Positions 51,890-61,239 of a stretch of 64,000 bases of DNA are shown here, piece after piece; positions within the stretch are counted from its first letter, which is position 1; every line of letters starts with the position of its first letter. A program made the position numbers and the translations under genes. The notes under the pieces were generated by a model that searched no databases, was not told the origin of the DNA, and saw nothing but the letters and a program-made list of their open reading frames with translations. Source of the stretch: Mucilaginibacter limnophilus (lineage in GTDB: Bacteria > Bacteroidota > Bacteroidia > Sphingobacteriales > Sphingobacteriaceae); the NCBI RefSeq assembly GCF_004005815.1, contig NZ_SACK01000007.1, forward strand, positions 1 to 64,000, in the 5' to 3' direction.

Positions 51890-53305
51890 ATGGAAGCTAA
51901 TTCATCTAACATACAGAACTTAAACAAAGTAGTAAGGGGCGGTTATTGCGTAGGTTGTGGCGCATGTTCTTTTGTCGGGGGCACTGAAATGAAGATTAAT
52001 GACTATGGAGAATATTACCCAGACTTGAGTAGCTTTTCAATTGAAAATAACACAGCAACGACTGAAAAGATGGAGTTTGTTTGTCCTTCATTGAACCCAC
52101 AATTTAATGAAAATGTCTTGGCTGCTTCGTTTTTAAATAACTGTGACAATCCGAGTAAATATATAGGCCCATTTCAAGACGTGTATGCTGGATACGTCAA
52201 AGAAGGGCAATATCGAAACAATGGGACTTCTGGAGGTTTTGGCACTTGGGTAGGCGCGGAGCTATTTATGAAGGGTATGATTGATGGTGTAATTCATGTA
52301 AAGGAGAACAAAAGAGAAGGTGCCCTTGACCCTTTCTTTAAGTATGGTATAAGTACTACAATAGAGGAAATTACAAAAGGTGCAAGAACTAAGTATCATG
52401 TAATTGAAGTTTCCGAAATACTACAAATGATCAAAGATAAACCTGGTAAGTATCTGTTCATCGGTTTGCCATGCATGGTAAAAGCGATTAGGCGAGTCCA
52501 GTTAGTAGATCCTGTAATTAAAGACTCAATCATATATACAGCTGCTCTAGTATGCGGGCATTTAAAAAGTATTAACTGGACATTATCATTAGGCTGGGGG
52601 AAAGGTATTCTACCTGAAAATGCCGTTAGGTTTAAATACAGGACTAAAGCAGATGATATCCCTGCTAGGGCTTACGTTTTTACAGCTTATGCAGGTGATT
52701 ATGAAATAAGAGAGGATTCAGGGAACGTGGTCGGGGGAAAGTTTAACCAAGGAGCGCTTATGCTTCCTGCATGTAACTTTTGTGATGATGTTGTTGGTGA
52801 AACGGCTGATCTCACAATAGGTGATGCTTGGCTCCCTCAATTTGAAATTGATTCTAGCGGCACTAATTTACTTATAGTACGCAATTCAGAATTGAATGAT
52901 CTAGTCAATGCTGCAAAAGTCACCGATAGGGTTTATCTTGAGGATTTAACGGAAAAAGATGCTATAAGTGCCCAATCGGGGGGATTTCGGCAAAGGCGTG
53001 ATGGACTCTCCTATAGATTAGAAAAGGTTGATAGGAAAGGTTTATGGCGGCCTATAAAAAGAGTAAAACCTGGGGAGTTCATCATGCCCCCACTTAGAAA
53101 GTTGATATACGCCATGAGATTTGATGTAACGTTAAGGTCTCGGGAAAATTTTAAAACTGCATTGCAAAGAAATGATTATAATTATTATAAGCAGAGAATG
53201 CAAGTTCAGTTAAAATTACTCAGGTTGCTTGAAATTTCGAGTTCTGCATCAAGGATAATCAAAAGGAAAATCTCTTACTTCCGGCTAAAGCAGGTCAACA
53301 AATAA
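51890..53305 (+). CDS. FrhB-like coenzyme F420 hydrogenase/dehydrogenase beta-subunit protein
   Basis: The 471-residue protein has a Cys cluster near the start (GYCVGCGACSFVGG, residues 18-31) for an iron-sulfur centre and NGTSGGFGTWVGAELFM (about 110-126). It also has LFIGLPCMVKAIRRVQ with a conserved Cys, and LPACNFCDDVVGETADLTIGD (about 296-316). This is the FrhB/FdhB family often found beside pyruvyl transferases in EPS clusters. F420 itself is not expected in Bacteroidota, so it may be a flavin- or ferredoxin-linked sugar reductase. The 4-bp spacing shows tight coupling to the pyruvyl transferase. Confidence 0.85.
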   Translation: MEANSSNIQNLNKVVRGGYCVGCGACSFVGGTEMKINDYGEYYPDLSSFSIENNTATTEKMEFVCPSLNPQFNENVLAASFLNNCDNPSKYIGPFQDVYAGYVKEGQYRNNGTSGGFGTWVGAELFMKGMIDGVIHVKENKREGALDPFFKYGISTTIEEITKGARTKYHVIEVSEILQMIKDKPGKYLFIGLPCMVKAIRRVQLVDPVIKDSIIYTAALVCGHLKSINWTLSLGWGKGILPENAVRFKYRTKADDIPARAYVFTAYAGDYEIREDSGNVVGGKFNQGALMLPACNFCDDVVGETADLTIGDAWLPQFEIDSSGTNLLIVRNSELNDLVNAAKVTDRVYLEDLTEKDAISAQSGGFRQRRDGLSYRLEKVDRKGLWRPIKRVKPGEFIMPPLRKLIYAMRFDVTLRSRENFKTALQRNDYNYYKQRMQVQLKLLRLLEISSSASRIIKRKISYFRLKQVNK

Positions 53306-53320
53306 TTTAGATTTCTTTGT

Positions 53321-53878
53321 ATGGAAGATATTAGTGTAAATATGACCGAGGTAAGGCATGTCTTTTCTTTGAAAAACAAGTTAAGCAGGGTCTTATGGGC
53401 TTTTATTTCTTTTTTTCTTTTTAGACCATTTTCACCTCGGCTTTTTAGAAAATGGAGGATTTTTTTATTAAGATGCTTTGGTGCAAAAATTGGATCGAGT
53501 TGTACGGTTCATTCTTCTGTTAAAATCTGGGCACCCTGGAACTTAGAAGTCGGAGACTTTACCTGTATTGGACCTGCAGTGGATTGTTACAACCAAGGAA
53601 AGATTGTCATTGGTTCCAATGCTACTATCTCGCAAAAAGCTTACTTATGTGCATCAACACATGATTTTACAGATACTAATCACACCTTGGTATTGAAGCC
53701 GATTACTATAATGGATAGGGCATGGATTGCGGCAGATGCATTTGTTGGACCCGGCGTGACAATTGGTGAAGGAGCGGTGGTAGGTGCAAGAGCGGCTGTA
53801 TATAAAAATGTTCAAAATTGGACAGTTGTTGGCGGTAACCCTGCGGTATTCATAAAAGATAGAAAGATTTTAAAATAA
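53321..53878 (+). CDS. WcaF-like left-handed-beta-helix acetyltransferase
   Basis: The 185-residue protein has an N-terminal membrane-proximal segment (LWAFISFFLFRPFSPRLF) and a hexapeptide-repeat fold (about 55-175). This matches the WcaF-type 'colanic acid acetyltransferase' group: KIGSSCTVHSSVKIWAPWNL, CASTHDFTDTNHTL with the catalytic His, and IGEGAVVGARAAVYKNV. It acetylates a sugar of the polysaccharide. It lies 15 bp after the FrhB-like gene and 10 bp before the GT2 gene. Confidence 0.88.
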   Translation: MEDISVNMTEVRHVFSLKNKLSRVLWAFISFFLFRPFSPRLFRKWRIFLLRCFGAKIGSSCTVHSSVKIWAPWNLEVGDFTCIGPAVDCYNQGKIVIGSNATISQKAYLCASTHDFTDTNHTLVLKPITIMDRAWIAADAFVGPGVTIGEGAVVGARAAVYKNVQNWTVVGGNPAVFIKDRKILK

Positions 53879-53888
53879 AGCTTGTTAA

Positions 53889-54713
53889 ATGTTTTCAGTC
53901 GTTATTCTAACAAAGAATGAGGAGCAAGATTTGCCGGGATGCTTAGCATCGGTTAATTGGAGTGATGATGTTCATGTATTCGACTCTTTTAGTACGGATC
54001 AAACTATTAATATAGCTCTTCAAGCAGGAGCAACAGTTACGCAAAGAGCTTTCGACGGTTATGCGACGCAACGAAATGCCGCCCTTTCACTTCCGTTCAA
54101 ATATGAATGGGTTTTTATATTAGATGCGGACGAACGTATTCCCAAAGATTTAGTTGAGATCATTGAAGCCGAATTGGCGAACACAACCACTGGAGTAAAC
54201 GGATTCAGAATACGACGTAGAGATTTTTTAAATTCTAAGTGGTTAAAATATGCGCAGATTTCCCCGTATTATGTGCGGTTGATAAGACGTGGCAAGGCTA
54301 AATATCATCGTGAAATCAATGAAGTACTTGAAGTGGAAGGAAATGTGAAACAGCTAGATGGATTCTTTGACCATTATCCATTTTCAAAAGGTTATCGTCA
54401 CTGGTTAGATAAGCACAACTTATATTCATCTATGGAAGCTGAGCGATGGATATATGAGCACAACAATAATGTCAAGTTTTCACTCAACAAAGCTTTGTTT
54501 AGTAAAGATTTTTCAGAAAAAAGGTTTCATCAGAAAGGAATTTTTTTTAAGATTCCAGGGCGTCATATCATTAAATGGTTTTACATGATTATATGGCGGA
54601 GAGCGTTTTTGGATGGGACAGCTGGTATAACATATGCAACTTTGCAGGCGATATACGAGTATTTCATCATACTTAAGACAAAAGAATTGCTTCTAAAAAA
54701 CAAAAATAAGTAA
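53889..54713 (+). CDS. GT2-family glycosyltransferase (KdtX/WaaE-like)
   Basis: The 274-residue GT-A enzyme has the start FSVVILTKNEEQDLPGCLAS, a VHVFDSFSTDQT donor-binding segment and the DxD-type WVFILDADERIPKDL (about 77-91). The later DGFFDHYPFSKGYRHWLDKHN matches the KdtX/WaaE-like subgroup. It transfers a sugar to a lipid-linked or core acceptor. It is the last gene of the island; 80 bp downstream lies the convergent DUF1501 gene. Confidence 0.88.
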   Translation: MFSVVILTKNEEQDLPGCLASVNWSDDVHVFDSFSTDQTINIALQAGATVTQRAFDGYATQRNAALSLPFKYEWVFILDADERIPKDLVEIIEAELANTTTGVNGFRIRRRDFLNSKWLKYAQISPYYVRLIRRGKAKYHREINEVLEVEGNVKQLDGFFDHYPFSKGYRHWLDKHNLYSSMEAERWIYEHNNNVKFSLNKALFSKDFSEKRFHQKGIFFKIPGRHIIKWFYMIIWRRAFLDGTAGITYATLQAIYEYFIILKTKELLLKNKNK

Positions 54714-54793
54714 CTTATATAAATCTAAGTAGGTTCTATTGTTTAATGTTCAAATCGTGCATAGAAATTAAAACTTACGTTTAATGTACATTG

Positions 54794-56071
54794 CTAAGTT
54801 CTACTCATTACTCCGATAGATTTTCCGTCCCATCCGGGAAACAGGACGCGGTCATTCTTTATTTTTAATTGTTGGTCAGCTACTTCACTGAATACACTTC
54901 GAAAGTCTGTTGTGACCGGTAAATCGCGGCCGTCTTCTAAGGTCTCTACTGAAAGCGATTGCATAATTCCATGAACTAAGCCTCCATTAACATTATTTCC
55001 CAATATAAAATTACAAGAAGCCCGGCCGTGGTCCGTTCCTCCGGTACCATTTTGGTGTACTGTTCGGCCAAATTCTGTCATAGTCATCAACGTTACATCA
55101 TCTTGATATACGCTCAAGTCATTCCAGAAAGCGTTAATACTATTACTCAAATCAGCTACATTGCTTGCAAAGATGCCGTTTTCTGTGCCTTGATTATAGT
55201 GTGTGTCCCATCCATTAGATTCCGTAAAGGCAACCTCAAGACCTACATCCATCTTAATTAATTGCGCTATTTGCTTAAGTGATTTACCTAGTGCCGAAGA
55301 CGGATATTTCGCATTGTTCGCTGGTCTGTAATTTTTAATGTCGGCGTTTTGTAACATCTTGACAGCATCAAAACTTTCTTTGCTAGTATTGTGAAGTAAC
55401 CCAGCAGATGCTTTATCATAAACCTCTTCGAAAGTTTTGGCTGTTACCTTTGCGCCGGTGACATTGCCTTTCAATTGAATGCCGAAGTCTTGCAAGTTGT
55501 TAACCGTTACAACTTGATTATCGCCATAGAAAGATCGAGGCATATTTTGAGTTAAGCTAACTGCGGTAAAGGGAGTTACTGCGTCATGGCCTAATAGGCC
55601 CACTGCCCGATTTAACCATCCACTTTTTGTGCCTTTATTGAATGGTGTCCCTGATTCCATGTAATCCTGAGCATCGAAATGTGAACGGGTTACATTAGGT
55701 GATCCTATGCCATGTACAATCGCAAGCCGTTTTTCACGGAACATCGGTTCAAAGGCCCGCATAGCTGGGTGTAAGCCGTAATGACCATCTAAATCGATCA
55801 GGGGCTTTCCTACAGTGCTTCCTTTCGCTGCTGACATAAAAAGGGTGGGTCGTGCGGATCTCAGATAAGGGTCTGTAAATGGAGAAACTGCCATAAGTCC
55901 ATCCATGGCGCCACGTTGAAAAATACAAACCAATATTTTACGCTTGCCATACGGCTTTATAATTTGCTCGCCAGCGACAGCTTCCGCTAAAAAGCTGGGT
56001 ATGCCACCAATCAAATTTATTCCCATCAAGGCTAAACCGCCTGATTTAAGGAAACCTCTTCTGCTTATCAT
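54794..56071 (-). CDS. DUF1501 protein, Tat-exported
   Basis: The 425-residue protein begins MISRRGFLKSGGLALMGI, a clear Tat signal (twin Arg at 4-5). The body matches DUF1501: CIFQRGAMDGLMAVSPF, DLDGHYGLHPAMRAFEPMF, TESNGWDTHYNQG and MTEFGRTVHQNGTGGTDHGR (about 315-334), related to alkaline-phosphatase/sulfatase-like folds. It is 22 bp downstream of a DUF1800 gene, its usual partner in Bacteroidota. The pair is thought to be exported together. The substrate is unknown. Confidence 0.9.
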   Translation of the reverse strand: MISRRGFLKSGGLALMGINLIGGIPSFLAEAVAGEQIIKPYGKRKILVCIFQRGAMDGLMAVSPFTDPYLRSARPTLFMSAAKGSTVGKPLIDLDGHYGLHPAMRAFEPMFREKRLAIVHGIGSPNVTRSHFDAQDYMESGTPFNKGTKSGWLNRAVGLLGHDAVTPFTAVSLTQNMPRSFYGDNQVVTVNNLQDFGIQLKGNVTGAKVTAKTFEEVYDKASAGLLHNTSKESFDAVKMLQNADIKNYRPANNAKYPSSALGKSLKQIAQLIKMDVGLEVAFTESNGWDTHYNQGTENGIFASNVADLSNSINAFWNDLSVYQDDVTLMTMTEFGRTVHQNGTGGTDHGRASCNFILGNNVNGGLVHGIMQSLSVETLEDGRDLPVTTDFRSVFSEVADQQLKIKNDRVLFPGWDGKSIGVMSRT

Positions 56072-56093
56072 AAGTCAACTTATTTTATTTTTA

Positions 56094-58043
56094 TTAACGG
56101 CGCTGATACTCTGGCGATCCAAGTATTAACCCTACTAACTCTGATAATATAGAGTTATTGCCTGCGTTAGGCTGTATATCTTTATTTTTTTTGGCTTCTG
56201 CGTTTTCGTATATGGTGTGACCAGTAGCCTTTGATTGAATTTCTGACTTGATCATTATAGGGTTTCTTTGTTCAACTTTTCGCGTGAACTGCGAGTTGTT
56301 GAGAATGGGTGTAATTCGCTTAATAGTTTCACTTAAATTGCGCTCTGGCAATATGATTTTGCTATAATGTATTAGGGCGTTTTGTTGATTTCCAAACTCA
56401 TGGTAGTTGTTCAACGCAGGCAAGTCTACCTTAACACCAGGGATACGATTAGATGCCAGTGCTATGCTAAAATTCATTCTAGTAAGTAAGGAGCCAGCGT
56501 TTATCCAGTAATTGCCTTTGTCTGGAAAACCTGTAGGTGCTTGATAATAATATCTTTTTTCTCCCATTTTACTTATCCAACTGTAAAGTTGATAGGGTTG
56601 AATAATTTTGGCATTTAAAGTTCTTGTTGCCCCAATAGCTAACTCAAACGGCGATTTAATTTTTTGACGTACTGAGTTTGTGCTCCAGAATTCGGGCGAG
56701 GAAACCATGGTCAATAGTACCTCTTTAATGTCTCCATCCTTAAGTTTGAATGTGGTTGCCATTCTGTTTATAAGTGTTTTAGGAGGATTATCACTGACAA
56801 AACGAATCGCCAATTTCTTGCAAATAAATTTTGCAGTTGATGAATGGCCGGCTAACATTGTAAGAAGCTTTATCCCTTCCTGATAACCGTTATCGGGACC
56901 AAATTGTTCACCTAACACATTTTTTTTCCCTTTGTCATGGCGGCTAGGTGTAAACAGGAAATCACCATCGTGCACGTACCCTTCATTATCAAGTTGTTCA
57001 GGTCGCAAACCATTCATTAGTCTGCGTATGCCGTTTGAGTTAGCTTCATCGCCAATTGGATAAATTGTCCAACCAGTGAGTATAAGGGCTGCTTGAGTAA
57101 CATCACGTTGAGTATAACCTCCTGCTACTCCAAGAGTATGTAACTCCATCACTTCTCTTGCATAATTTTCATTTAAACCTCTTACATTCTGAGGCTTTAG
57201 ATTTTTGTATTCGTTTATTTTTTTTGAATCAACAGTGTCTAGCTTTTTATCCAATCCAGCAACCAGTTCCTTACGCTTGCGGTTACTTATGGGCTTGATA
57301 TCTGTTATGTTAGAACTGGAGCTTGAGAAATTGTCCAAATAAAGTAACATAGCAGGTGACTTAGCAGTTGCGATTAATAACGTCTTAAATTTGCCTAAGG
57401 CATTCGGACGTATCACATCACGCTCGTAAGCCGGTATAAATATTGCGCATTGACCTTTAGTGATTGAGACGTTAAAATGATTAAACCAAAAGTCAGTCAT
57501 TACTTCCTGCAACTGATTCTGTGAATAAGCAGCCCTTAAAATTTTTTGGCTGATAAACTGCTGAAAGAGTTCTTGCTGTGTGCCCATATCTTTTTGATGT
57601 AAATAATTAAGCAAGAGCGCGCGACTTTTGACATTGTCTGCTTTGATTAAATCTTTTTCTATAACACCATCTCGCACAGCCAACTTGATAATTTGACTCA
57701 TGCGGGGGTATTTGGTAATCAATTGGGTATTGGTCATAACAACTGCATCCATGTTACTGATCAGATGATTTAATGAGTCATCTGGTAAATTGCCATTTAG
57801 TTGCTGTTTAAACCAATCCTCAAGACCTGTTTTTACAACGGCGTCAATCTGGTCTGTTGTGACTCCATAGGTAAATCGGCTAAGCAAGTGCACTGCTGCT
57901 TGCCGCTCATTTAATCCTGCCGATTGGAATGGGAATTTAGTTGCATAATTTACCGCTCGATGATTGATATCAAATGAAGAGGAGGATGCAAAAATTATTA
58001 AAATAGCTACGGCAAAGCATTTTTTTTTGACACTGACTTTCAT
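56094..58043 (-). CDS. DUF1800-family protein
   Basis: The 649-residue protein has a signal-like N-terminus (FAVAILIIFASSSSF) and the DUF1800 core: NERQAAVHLLSRFTYGVTTD near 45-64, the conserved DFWFNHFNVSITKG (about 190), NENYAREVMELHTLGVAGGYTQRDVT (about 295, I quote only part) and a C-terminal DUF1800 segment PTGFPDKGNYWINAGSLL. It is cotranscribed with the DUF1501 gene. Some DUF1800 proteins are longer fusions; this one has extra low-complexity residues before its end (KKNKDIQPNAGNN). The biochemical role is not known. Confidence 0.88.
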   Translation of the reverse strand: MKVSVKKKCFAVAILIIFASSSSFDINHRAVNYATKFPFQSAGLNERQAAVHLLSRFTYGVTTDQIDAVVKTGLEDWFKQQLNGNLPDDSLNHLISNMDAVVMTNTQLITKYPRMSQIIKLAVRDGVIEKDLIKADNVKSRALLLNYLHQKDMGTQQELFQQFISQKILRAAYSQNQLQEVMTDFWFNHFNVSITKGQCAIFIPAYERDVIRPNALGKFKTLLIATAKSPAMLLYLDNFSSSSSNITDIKPISNRKRKELVAGLDKKLDTVDSKKINEYKNLKPQNVRGLNENYAREVMELHTLGVAGGYTQRDVTQAALILTGWTIYPIGDEANSNGIRRLMNGLRPEQLDNEGYVHDGDFLFTPSRHDKGKKNVLGEQFGPDNGYQEGIKLLTMLAGHSSTAKFICKKLAIRFVSDNPPKTLINRMATTFKLKDGDIKEVLLTMVSSPEFWSTNSVRQKIKSPFELAIGATRTLNAKIIQPYQLYSWISKMGEKRYYYQAPTGFPDKGNYWINAGSLLTRMNFSIALASNRIPGVKVDLPALNNYHEFGNQQNALIHYSKIILPERNLSETIKRITPILNNSQFTRKVEQRNPIMIKSEIQSKATGHTIYENAEAKKNKDIQPNAGNNSILSELVGLILGSPEYQRR

Positions 58044-58409
58044 AAATATACAATCGAATGATTGGTATGACTATTAAACATTCGTAAGGTTTAACCTTAT
58101 CAATATTAATTAGACGCTTAATCAAATCGCTTAAAAACGAAAAAAATTATAATTTATTTATCGTCAAACAATAAAAGTTTTATAAAAAACATAGTAACTC
58201 TAAGAATACAAGGTAGATTATAATCATTCACAAATGTAGGCTAATATAAACTGCAGGATCTGGTGTTTTTATATAAAAAAACTACCTGCTACGCTTATCG
58301 CTAACGTGCACAAAATTAACAGGTAACACTAACAAAGCAACTAATTAACCTATTACGACTGGATAATTGGCCAAATATAAAGAAAGGGCTTAATGAATAA
58401 AGCAAATAA
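58044..58409. other. AT-rich gap before DUF1800 and the kelch remnant
   Basis: No gene is seen. The area next to the DUF1800 start is AT-rich and would hold its promoter, although no TAnnTTTG match at a convincing distance is clear. Confidence 0.35.
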
Positions 58410-59023
58410 TCAAGCGCCGATCATTTCGGCGATCCCGGCTCCGGGATAATCGGCCATTTGCGTCCACTGATCGGTTGCGGGTGTATATTTCCACAGGTCC
58501 TGTTTGGGTAGCGAAAGCCCACCGAGCAAGTATCCGGAACTACCTATGGTAAAAAATACGGCGCCCTGTCTATTACCTCCGGAAAAGTCGCCCTTTTGAG
58601 TCCATGTATCGCCAGCGGGATCGAACTACCAAAAATCGCTTTGTGTTGCTGCTAAAGTTAAAACCAGTGCCGAGGTAGGTTTTATTGTTGATCGAAAAAC
58701 CCGCGATCAGTCCCATTCCCTTACCAGGATAGTCATTCATCTGATGCCATTGATCAGTTAAAGGATTATACTGAAACACTTCAGTGGTATTGTTGCCGGC
58801 AGCTCCGCTACTGTCCGCCAACGACATAACCTTTATCAGTCGAGAGAAGGCGAATGTCCAACGGAGTGCGGTACTTGGATAATTTTTAAGTTGAGACCTG
58901 CCTTAGGCGCAACTTCAGTCGTGTCGTTGTTGTCGTCTGTATCCGGTTCAATGGCTGCTTCCTGGCTGAGGCAAGGAAGAAATACAAGAGAATGGTGATA
59001 GTCGCCACATTGATTTTACGCAT
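58410..59023 (-). pseudogene. Kelch-repeat lipoprotein gene broken by frameshifts
   Basis: From the ATG at 59021-59023 the frame gives a signal (RKINVATITILLYFFLAS). It then shifts: the lipobox-like Cys and the acidic linker EAAIEPDTDDNNDTTE lie in another frame. Kelch text follows in a third place (FQYNPLTDQWHQMNDYPGKG, about 58720), and after one more shift near 58625 it ends with DLWKYTPATDQWTQMADYPG and TGA at 58410. At least three frame breaks in 600 bp show a dead gene. Intact members have six or more kelch repeats, so most of it is also deleted. Confidence 0.8.
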
Positions 59024-59102
59024 GACAGGTTCTGATAGGATTATCATGGTAACCCTATAACAAAAAAGTTACAAGCACAAGAGATGCGTTAATCAAGGTG
59101 TA

Positions 59103-60350
59103 TTACACGGCAACAGCCTCGGTTTGCGCATCCTTTTTACCGGTGCTTAAAAACTTGTCAAAGCGGGCTAGGATAAAATCTTTGTCAAGGCTTTGACGTG
59201 CGTACGCCCTTGCGTTGGCCCGTATTACTTGCAGTTCGCTGGTAAAGGCTTCCGCGATGCAGTCAGTAAGCAGCGCTGCTGAATCAGGCGCAATGAGCAG
59301 GCCCATATCATTTTCGTGGATGATATCATATAAACTGGTACCCGGCAAGGCCGTTACAAGTGGGCAACCGCCCGCCGCAAGGATGCTTGTCAGTTTTGAT
59401 GGCATCACCAAATCGGCAGCTGAGCTTTTTTGAAGTACCAGGTGTATATCGCCAGTAGCAAGCAAATTCGGCAATTCGGAATACGGTAAAAACGGATGAA
59501 AGCTTACGTTGCTAACGCCGCTATGGTACACCAAATCCTGCAGCTTCTCTTTGCCACCGCCCGAACCAAATATCAAAAAGTTAACATCTGGCAAGGCGGC
59601 AGCGGCTTCCACAATGATCTCAAGCCCCTGTTTTTCGCCCAGATTACCCGAATAGATCACCACTTTATCTGTTTCCGCAAGTCCCAGTCTACTGCGTAAC
59701 GATTGCTCTTTTGACAATGGCCTGATATGCTGCGTATCAACCCAGTTATACAGCATAAAGGTTTTTGCTTCCGGTATGCCCTTCTGCAATATCTTGTTCA
59801 GCATGCCTTTGCTAATGGTTGATACGTAATTGCTGTGTTTCAGAATGAAATATTCCATTTTAAACAGTAGGTTCAGGAAAGTTTTGTTTTTTATAAGATC
59901 AAGCTGCCTGGCGGCATCAACCTGAAGGTCCTGCACGTGGTAGATCATTTTAACACCGCGTATTTTGCTGTATAGCAAACTCATGAAGCCCAGGTGGAAA
60001 GCCGGTACTATACACATCACCACATCCTGCTTTTGGCCGAAAAGGAACTTAAACCAGTAAACCAGGCTGCTAAGCAAAAAGGTGAACTCATGGATAATGC
60101 GTTTCATTGAGCTAACTTCTTTAGGCACGTATAGGGGACAGCGGTGAACCTTTACACCGTTTATTTTTTCGGTATGCCACCATTTGCCTTTATGCGATGA
60201 ATGTACGCTCCACTCGGGATAGTAAGGCATTGCGGTGATCATGTTCACTTCATGACCATGGCTGGCAAGCCACTCGCACATTTCGCCTGTATATTTGCCT
60301 ATACCTGTAAGTTCCGGAGCGTAATTGATGCCAAAAACTAAAATCCGCAT
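59103..60350 (-). CDS. wcaI: WcaI-type colanic acid/EPS glycosyltransferase
   Basis: The 415-residue GT4 enzyme matches WcaI closely, with the start RILVFGINYAPELTGIGKYT, then GHEVNMITAMPYYPEW, HVQDLQVDAARQLDLI and the donor-site YSGNLGEKQGLEIIVEAA. The C-terminal half has LQKSSAADLVMPSKLTSILA with the sugar-nucleotide Glu/Ser region. It would add a sugar (fucose in colanic acid) to a lipid-linked unit. It stands apart from the main island, near a fucose-synthase remnant, which suggests that a fucose-containing polysaccharide cluster was once here. Confidence 0.92.
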   Translation of the reverse strand: MRILVFGINYAPELTGIGKYTGEMCEWLASHGHEVNMITAMPYYPEWSVHSSHKGKWWHTEKINGVKVHRCPLYVPKEVSSMKRIIHEFTFLLSSLVYWFKFLFGQKQDVVMCIVPAFHLGFMSLLYSKIRGVKMIYHVQDLQVDAARQLDLIKNKTFLNLLFKMEYFILKHSNYVSTISKGMLNKILQKGIPEAKTFMLYNWVDTQHIRPLSKEQSLRSRLGLAETDKVVIYSGNLGEKQGLEIIVEAAAALPDVNFLIFGSGGGKEKLQDLVYHSGVSNVSFHPFLPYSELPNLLATGDIHLVLQKSSAADLVMPSKLTSILAAGGCPLVTALPGTSLYDIIHENDMGLLIAPDSAALLTDCIAEAFTSELQVIRANARAYARQSLDKDFILARFDKFLSTGKKDAQTEAVAV

Positions 60351-60497
60351 ATGATATAAAGTGAGTGCTATTATGGGTTTAGTGACATAGCCAGTAATAG
60401 GCTTATCTATTACAAATGTAACAAAAAATCCTTGCGGGTGGTGTTAAATTTGCATTATTTTGGATCTTGTATTTCGAAATTGTAAACCATCTTATTT

Positions 60498-60956
60498 TCA
60501 TTTGCCAGCTTTAAAAATGCTATGAGGATTGCTCCATAATTCATATTGCAGTTTTTGGTTGATAGCAGCCTTAAGTTTGCCGTCTTTGTTAAACCAGGTA
60601 TTTAATCCATAAAAATAACCTTTAAACCCTGGGATGGCTATCCTTTTTAACGTGCCGTGTTCACATTGTCCGTTTAAGGTGGCGTAAACAGCCTGAAACT
60701 GGAAGCGTCGTTTATAAGGATCTGCTGTGTTTAATTGCGGCTCATTGCTAACTATATAGTCCAGGATATTTAATGTTCTAAGCGGAAGATTATGTGTTTG
60801 AAGGCAATCAATCGCCCGGTTTTTCCAATCGACAGGTTTTTTCTGCTTATCTTCTAATACGCGGATTTCAGCATCAAGCGCGGCGATAATGGCCTGGTGT
60901 TCCTCACGTTTTTTGTATAAAGCCGCTAGCTCAGGTAGTTCACTTTTTGCATTCAT
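60498..60956 (-). CDS. Hypothetical protein with coiled coil and winged-helix-like region
   Basis: The 152-residue protein has an N-terminal coiled coil (about 5-40, LAALYKKREEHQAIIAALDA) followed by a domain that looks like a winged helix or HARE-HTH type: LRTLNILDYIVSNEPQL, then RFQFQAVYATLNGQCEHGTLKRI and GYFYGLNTWFNKDGKL. Such domains bind DNA or proteins. It has no operon partner. The assignment is by general appearance. Confidence 0.5.
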   Translation of the reverse strand: MNAKSELPELAALYKKREEHQAIIAALDAEIRVLEDKQKKPVDWKNRAIDCLQTHNLPLRTLNILDYIVSNEPQLNTADPYKRRFQFQAVYATLNGQCEHGTLKRIAIPGFKGYFYGLNTWFNKDGKLKAAINQKLQYELWSNPHSIFKAGK

Positions 60957-61034
60957 AATTAATTGCTTAAATATAACAACTGCTCAGTGAAATTTTTAAA
61001 CTTTGCGTACGGATAGTTCTTCTTGTAAGGATAT

Positions 61035-61223
61035 ATGATAATACTTGGCCTAATATTAGTGTTGATTGGTTTTATGTTGACTATTGCCACCATTGGTAGA
61101 TTAGCGGATGATTATAGCACGGACCAATACAAAGAGTTGCGTTTCATGCGTCGTTCTTTTGTGTTAGGAATGGTGTTACTCATCTTAGGTGGCGGCATTT
61201 GCTATGTATGCATTTTTGTTTAG
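61035..61223 (+). CDS. Small two-TM hypothetical protein
   Basis: The 62-residue protein has two hydrophobic helices (about 2-22, IILGLILVLIGFMLTIATIG, and 41-61, FVLGMVLLILGGGICYVCIF) with a polar, acidic loop between. It is a typical small inner-membrane hairpin protein. It lies just upstream of the fucose-synthase remnant, with no sign of coupling. It is divergent from the coiled-coil protein gene. Confidence 0.5.
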   Translation: MIILGLILVLIGFMLTIATIGRLADDYSTDQYKELRFMRRSFVLGMVLLILGGGICYVCIFV

Positions 61224-61239
61224 TTAAACACACAGGCGC

